From Streptomyces sp. SID9727 (GTDB lineage Bacteria > Actinomycetota > Actinomycetes > Streptomycetales > Streptomycetaceae), in the NCBI RefSeq assembly GCF_010550605.1, contig NZ_JAAGNI010000276.1, positions 1-41,752 on the forward strand: 41,752 bases of DNA, written 5' to 3'. The notes under the pieces were generated by a model that was given only the letters and a program-made list of their open reading frames with translations, was not told the origin of the DNA and searched no databases. The translations under genes and the position numbers were made by a program. Below, piece after piece: positions 39,829 through 41,752 of this stretch. Each line of letters opens with the position of its first letter. Within the stretch, counting starts at the first letter, position 1.

Positions 39829-41085
39829 CTACTCCACGAGGCCGTCGGCCGCCTCGACCTCCTCGCGGGTGACGCCTAGCAAATAGAGCACGGTGTCCAG
39901 GAACGGCACGTTCACCGCCGTGTGCGCGGCCTCGCGGACCACCGGCTTCGCGTTGAACGCGACCCCGAGCCCCGCCGTGTTCAGCATGTCCAGGTCATTG
40001 GCCCCGTCACCGATCGCCACCGTCTGCGCCAGCGGCACCCCCGCCTCGGCGGCGAAGCTCCGCAGCAGCCGGGCCTTGCCCGCCCGGTCCACGATGTCCC
40101 CGGTCACCCGGCCCGTGAGCTTCCCGTCCACGACCTCCAGCGTGTTGGCGGAGGCGAAGTCGAGCCCCAGGCGCTCCTTCAGGTCGTCGGTCACCTGCGT
40201 GAAACCGCCGGAGACCACGCCCACTTGGTAGCCGAGCCGCTTCAGCGTGCGGATCAGCGTCCGGGCCCCCGGGGTCAGCCGTACCTCGGAGCGGACCTTG
40301 TCCACCACGGACGCGTCGAGCCCCGCGAGCAGCGCCACCCGGGCGTGCAGCGACTGCTCGAAGTCCAGCTCGCCGCGCATCGCCCGCTCGGTCACCTCGG
40401 CGACCTCGGCCTCGCAGCCCGCGTGCGCCGCGAACAGCTCGATGACCTCGTCCTGGATCAGCGTCGAGTCGACGTCCATCACGACGAGCCGCTGCGCCCG
40501 GCGGCTCAGCCCCGCCGAGACGACCGCCACGTCCACGCCGATGCCCGCGGCCTCCGGCGCCAGTGCGGTGCGCAGCTCCTCGGTCCCCGTACCGGACACC
40601 GCGAACTCGACGGCCGTGACGGGGTACTTCGCCAGCCGGAAGATGCGGTCGATGTTCCCGCCGGTCGAAGTGATCCGGGCCGCTATGGCCGCCGTGGACT
40701 CCGCGGTCAGCGGGTGCCCCAGCACCGTGACATGGGAACGGCCGACGCCGCGCGGCCGGTTGTCGCCGGTGCCGGAGATGATCTCGGCCTGGAGCTTCAG
40801 CGACTCCGCCCAGCTGTGCACGGTGGCCCGCAGCTCGCCCTCGGTGGTCCCGCCCGCGGTGGGGGCGGTGACCAGCGCGCACAGGACGATGCGGCCCCGG
40901 GTCACGACCTGCTCGATGTCGACCACGTCGACCGAGTAGGCGGCGAGGGTGTCGAAGAGACCCGCGGTGATCCCGGGGCGGTCCTTCCCGAAGATCTTCA
41001 CGAGAAGGGTCGGTACGTCCGGACCCTGCCGGGACGCGGCGGGCTCGGGAGACAGGGCGGGCTCAGGAGGCCGGGATACGCTCAT
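39829..41085 (-). CDS. serB: Phosphoserine phosphatase SerB with N-terminal ACT region
   Basis: A 418-residue protein from ATG 41083-41085. The ACT-type N-terminus begins LLVKIFGKDRPGITAGLFDT (about 28-47), with a second ACT-like repeat (HVTVLGHPLTAESTAAIAA). The HAD domain has MDVDSTLIQDE (nucleophile DVDST), SGGFTQVTDDL, and the acidic motif IGDGANDLDML near 370. It converts phosphoserine to serine, with serine feedback likely at the ACT domains. The longer upstream frame was rejected for lack of protein character. The region 41086-41324 is a divergent promoter gap with no other gene. Confidence 0.95.
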   Translation of the reverse strand: MSVSRPPEPALSPEPAASRQGPDVPTLLVKIFGKDRPGITAGLFDTLAAYSVDVVDIEQVVTRGRIVLCALVTAPTAGGTTEGELRATVHSWAESLKLQAEIISGTGDNRPRGVGRSHVTVLGHPLTAESTAAIAARITSTGGNIDRIFRLAKYPVTAVEFAVSGTGTEELRTALAPEAAGIGVDVAVVSAGLSRRAQRLVVMDVDSTLIQDEVIELFAAHAGCEAEVAEVTERAMRGELDFEQSLHARVALLAGLDASVVDKVRSEVRLTPGARTLIRTLKRLGYQVGVVSGGFTQVTDDLKERLGLDFASANTLEVVDGKLTGRVTGDIVDRAGKARLLRSFAAEAGVPLAQTVAIGDGANDLDMLNTAGLGVAFNAKPVVREAAHTAVNVPFLDTVLYLLGVTREEVEAADGLVE

Positions 41086-41324
41086 GGTGTTTCCACCGTA
41101 TCGGTCCCCGGGCACGCGCGGGCAGCCCGTCCCGAGTGCCGGACACCCGGGCACCCGCACCCGGTCCGTCCCCTTTCGCCTGGCAGCGCAGGTCTCGGTG
41201 CGGTCACCCTCGGTCGCCCGGCTTTCGTATCAGGGACTGCTCCTGGAATAGTTCCCCACGATGTTCAGCATCCCTAGACCCCCTGCGACGGGGGTGACAC
41301 GGGGGACAACTAGTGGGGCGCGGA

Positions 41325-41752
41325 GTGCCGGAACTCGTACTGGAATTGAATGGCAGGACCTGGACGCTCGATCCGTCCAGGGCATACACCCTGGGACGTG
41401 ACCCCCAGGGGGACATGGCGATCGACGACGCCAGAGTGTCGTGGCGGCACGCCACGATCAGCTGGAACGGGCGCAGTTGGTTCATCGAGGACCACGGCAG
41501 CACCAACGGCACGTACGTGCACGGTCAGCGGATCCACCAGATGGAGATCGCGGCCGGCTCCACCGTGAACCTGGGCAACGCCACCGACGGACCCCGCCTG
41601 AGCCTGAGCGCCGCGGACGTCTACAGCGGCCGGGCCGCCGGCCCCGCGCAGCCGCAGCAGACCCCGCCGCACCAGCCCCAGCAGGGCGGACCGGGCCGGC
41701 AGCAGCCGGCACCCCAGCAGCCCGTCGCGCCGCAGCAGCAGGGCTGGCAGCA
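41325..41752 (+). CDS. FHA-domain protein, N-terminal part (probably FHA-ABC transporter)
   Basis: Runs off the right edge after about 142 residues. GTG 41325 gives VPELVLELNGRTWTLDPSRA; GTG 41313 would add four residues. The FHA domain is complete: YTLGRDPQGD (GR at about 23-24), SWRHATI (S/H) and DHGSTNGTY (about 58-66), the phosphothreonine-binding core. It then enters a Gln/Pro-rich linker (PQQTPPHQPQQ) that reaches the window edge. Actinobacterial proteins with this start usually continue into an ABC transporter ATPase and membrane domain (Rv1747 type), but that part is not in the window. Confidence 0.85.
   Translation, partial: MPELVLELNGRTWTLDPSRAYTLGRDPQGDMAIDDARVSWRHATISWNGRSWFIEDHGSTNGTYVHGQRIHQMEIAAGSTVNLGNATDGPRLSLSAADVYSGRAAGPAQPQQTPPHQPQQGGPGRQQPAPQQPVAPQQQGWQ

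Noticed and set aside
1..41752. tRNA, rRNA, CRISPR arrays, insertion sequences, prophage genes
   Set aside because: None was seen: no transposase or integrase motifs, no regularly spaced repeats and no rRNA-like stretches. Short tRNAs could be missed by eye.

Overview
The window is a stretch of high-GC actinobacterial chromosome, almost certainly from a Streptomyces. The strong G/C bias at third codon positions, GTG/TTG starts, GTGA/ATGA stop-start overlaps, several apparently leaderless promoters, and proteins such as the GATC-binding nucleoid protein Gbn, DUF3099, a FabG-InhA pair, the CynX/NimT-type transporter with its 39-residue companion, and ACT-domain SerB all point there. From memory, the gene order resembles the core-chromosome region of S. 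coelicolor around SCO1804-SCO1847; this was not checked. No rRNA, tRNA, insertion sequence, prophage or CRISPR array was seen.

Left part (1-8.9 kb): the start of a cobalamin-synthesis gene (cobD/cbiB) read leftward behind a B12 riboswitch and a 21-codon upstream ORF; a low-affinity phosphate transporter with a small membrane partner and a PHO box; a class II aldolase; an alpha/beta hydrolase; a conserved hypothetical protein; an ABC-F ATPase behind a 10-codon leader peptide; gbn; and an enoyl-CoA hydratase.

Middle (8.9-25.2 kb): an envelope-stress type Asp23/AmaP operon of five tightly coupled genes with a divergent partner; a GH15 glycosidase coupled to an SDR lacking the usual catalytic Tyr/Lys; a SURF1-like protein; a small zinc protein; an exonuclease-BRCT fusion; a VIT-family transporter; a large NACHT-LRR protein (bacterial NLR, candidate antiphage protein) at 17751-20870; a sterol-desaturase/lysoplasmalogenase pair; a zinc alcohol dehydrogenase; and a secreted subtilisin.

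Right part (25.2-41.75 kb): a DUF485 + acetate-type symporter operon, moaA, small stress/membrane proteins, tyrS, a TldE/TldD pair with an odd duplicated junction, fabG-inhA, a FadR-type regulator divergent from an MFS transporter with an operator over its -10, a 66-residue membrane peptide behind a palindrome-rich leader, a SixA-type phosphatase, serB, and the beginning of an FHA-domain protein that leaves the window.

Most of the window is housekeeping. The best candidates for new biology are the NACHT-LRR gene, the ABC-F leader peptide, the riboswitch-linked uORF of cobD, the reduplicated Asp23 operon and the hairpin-bearing duplication at the tldD-tldE junction.
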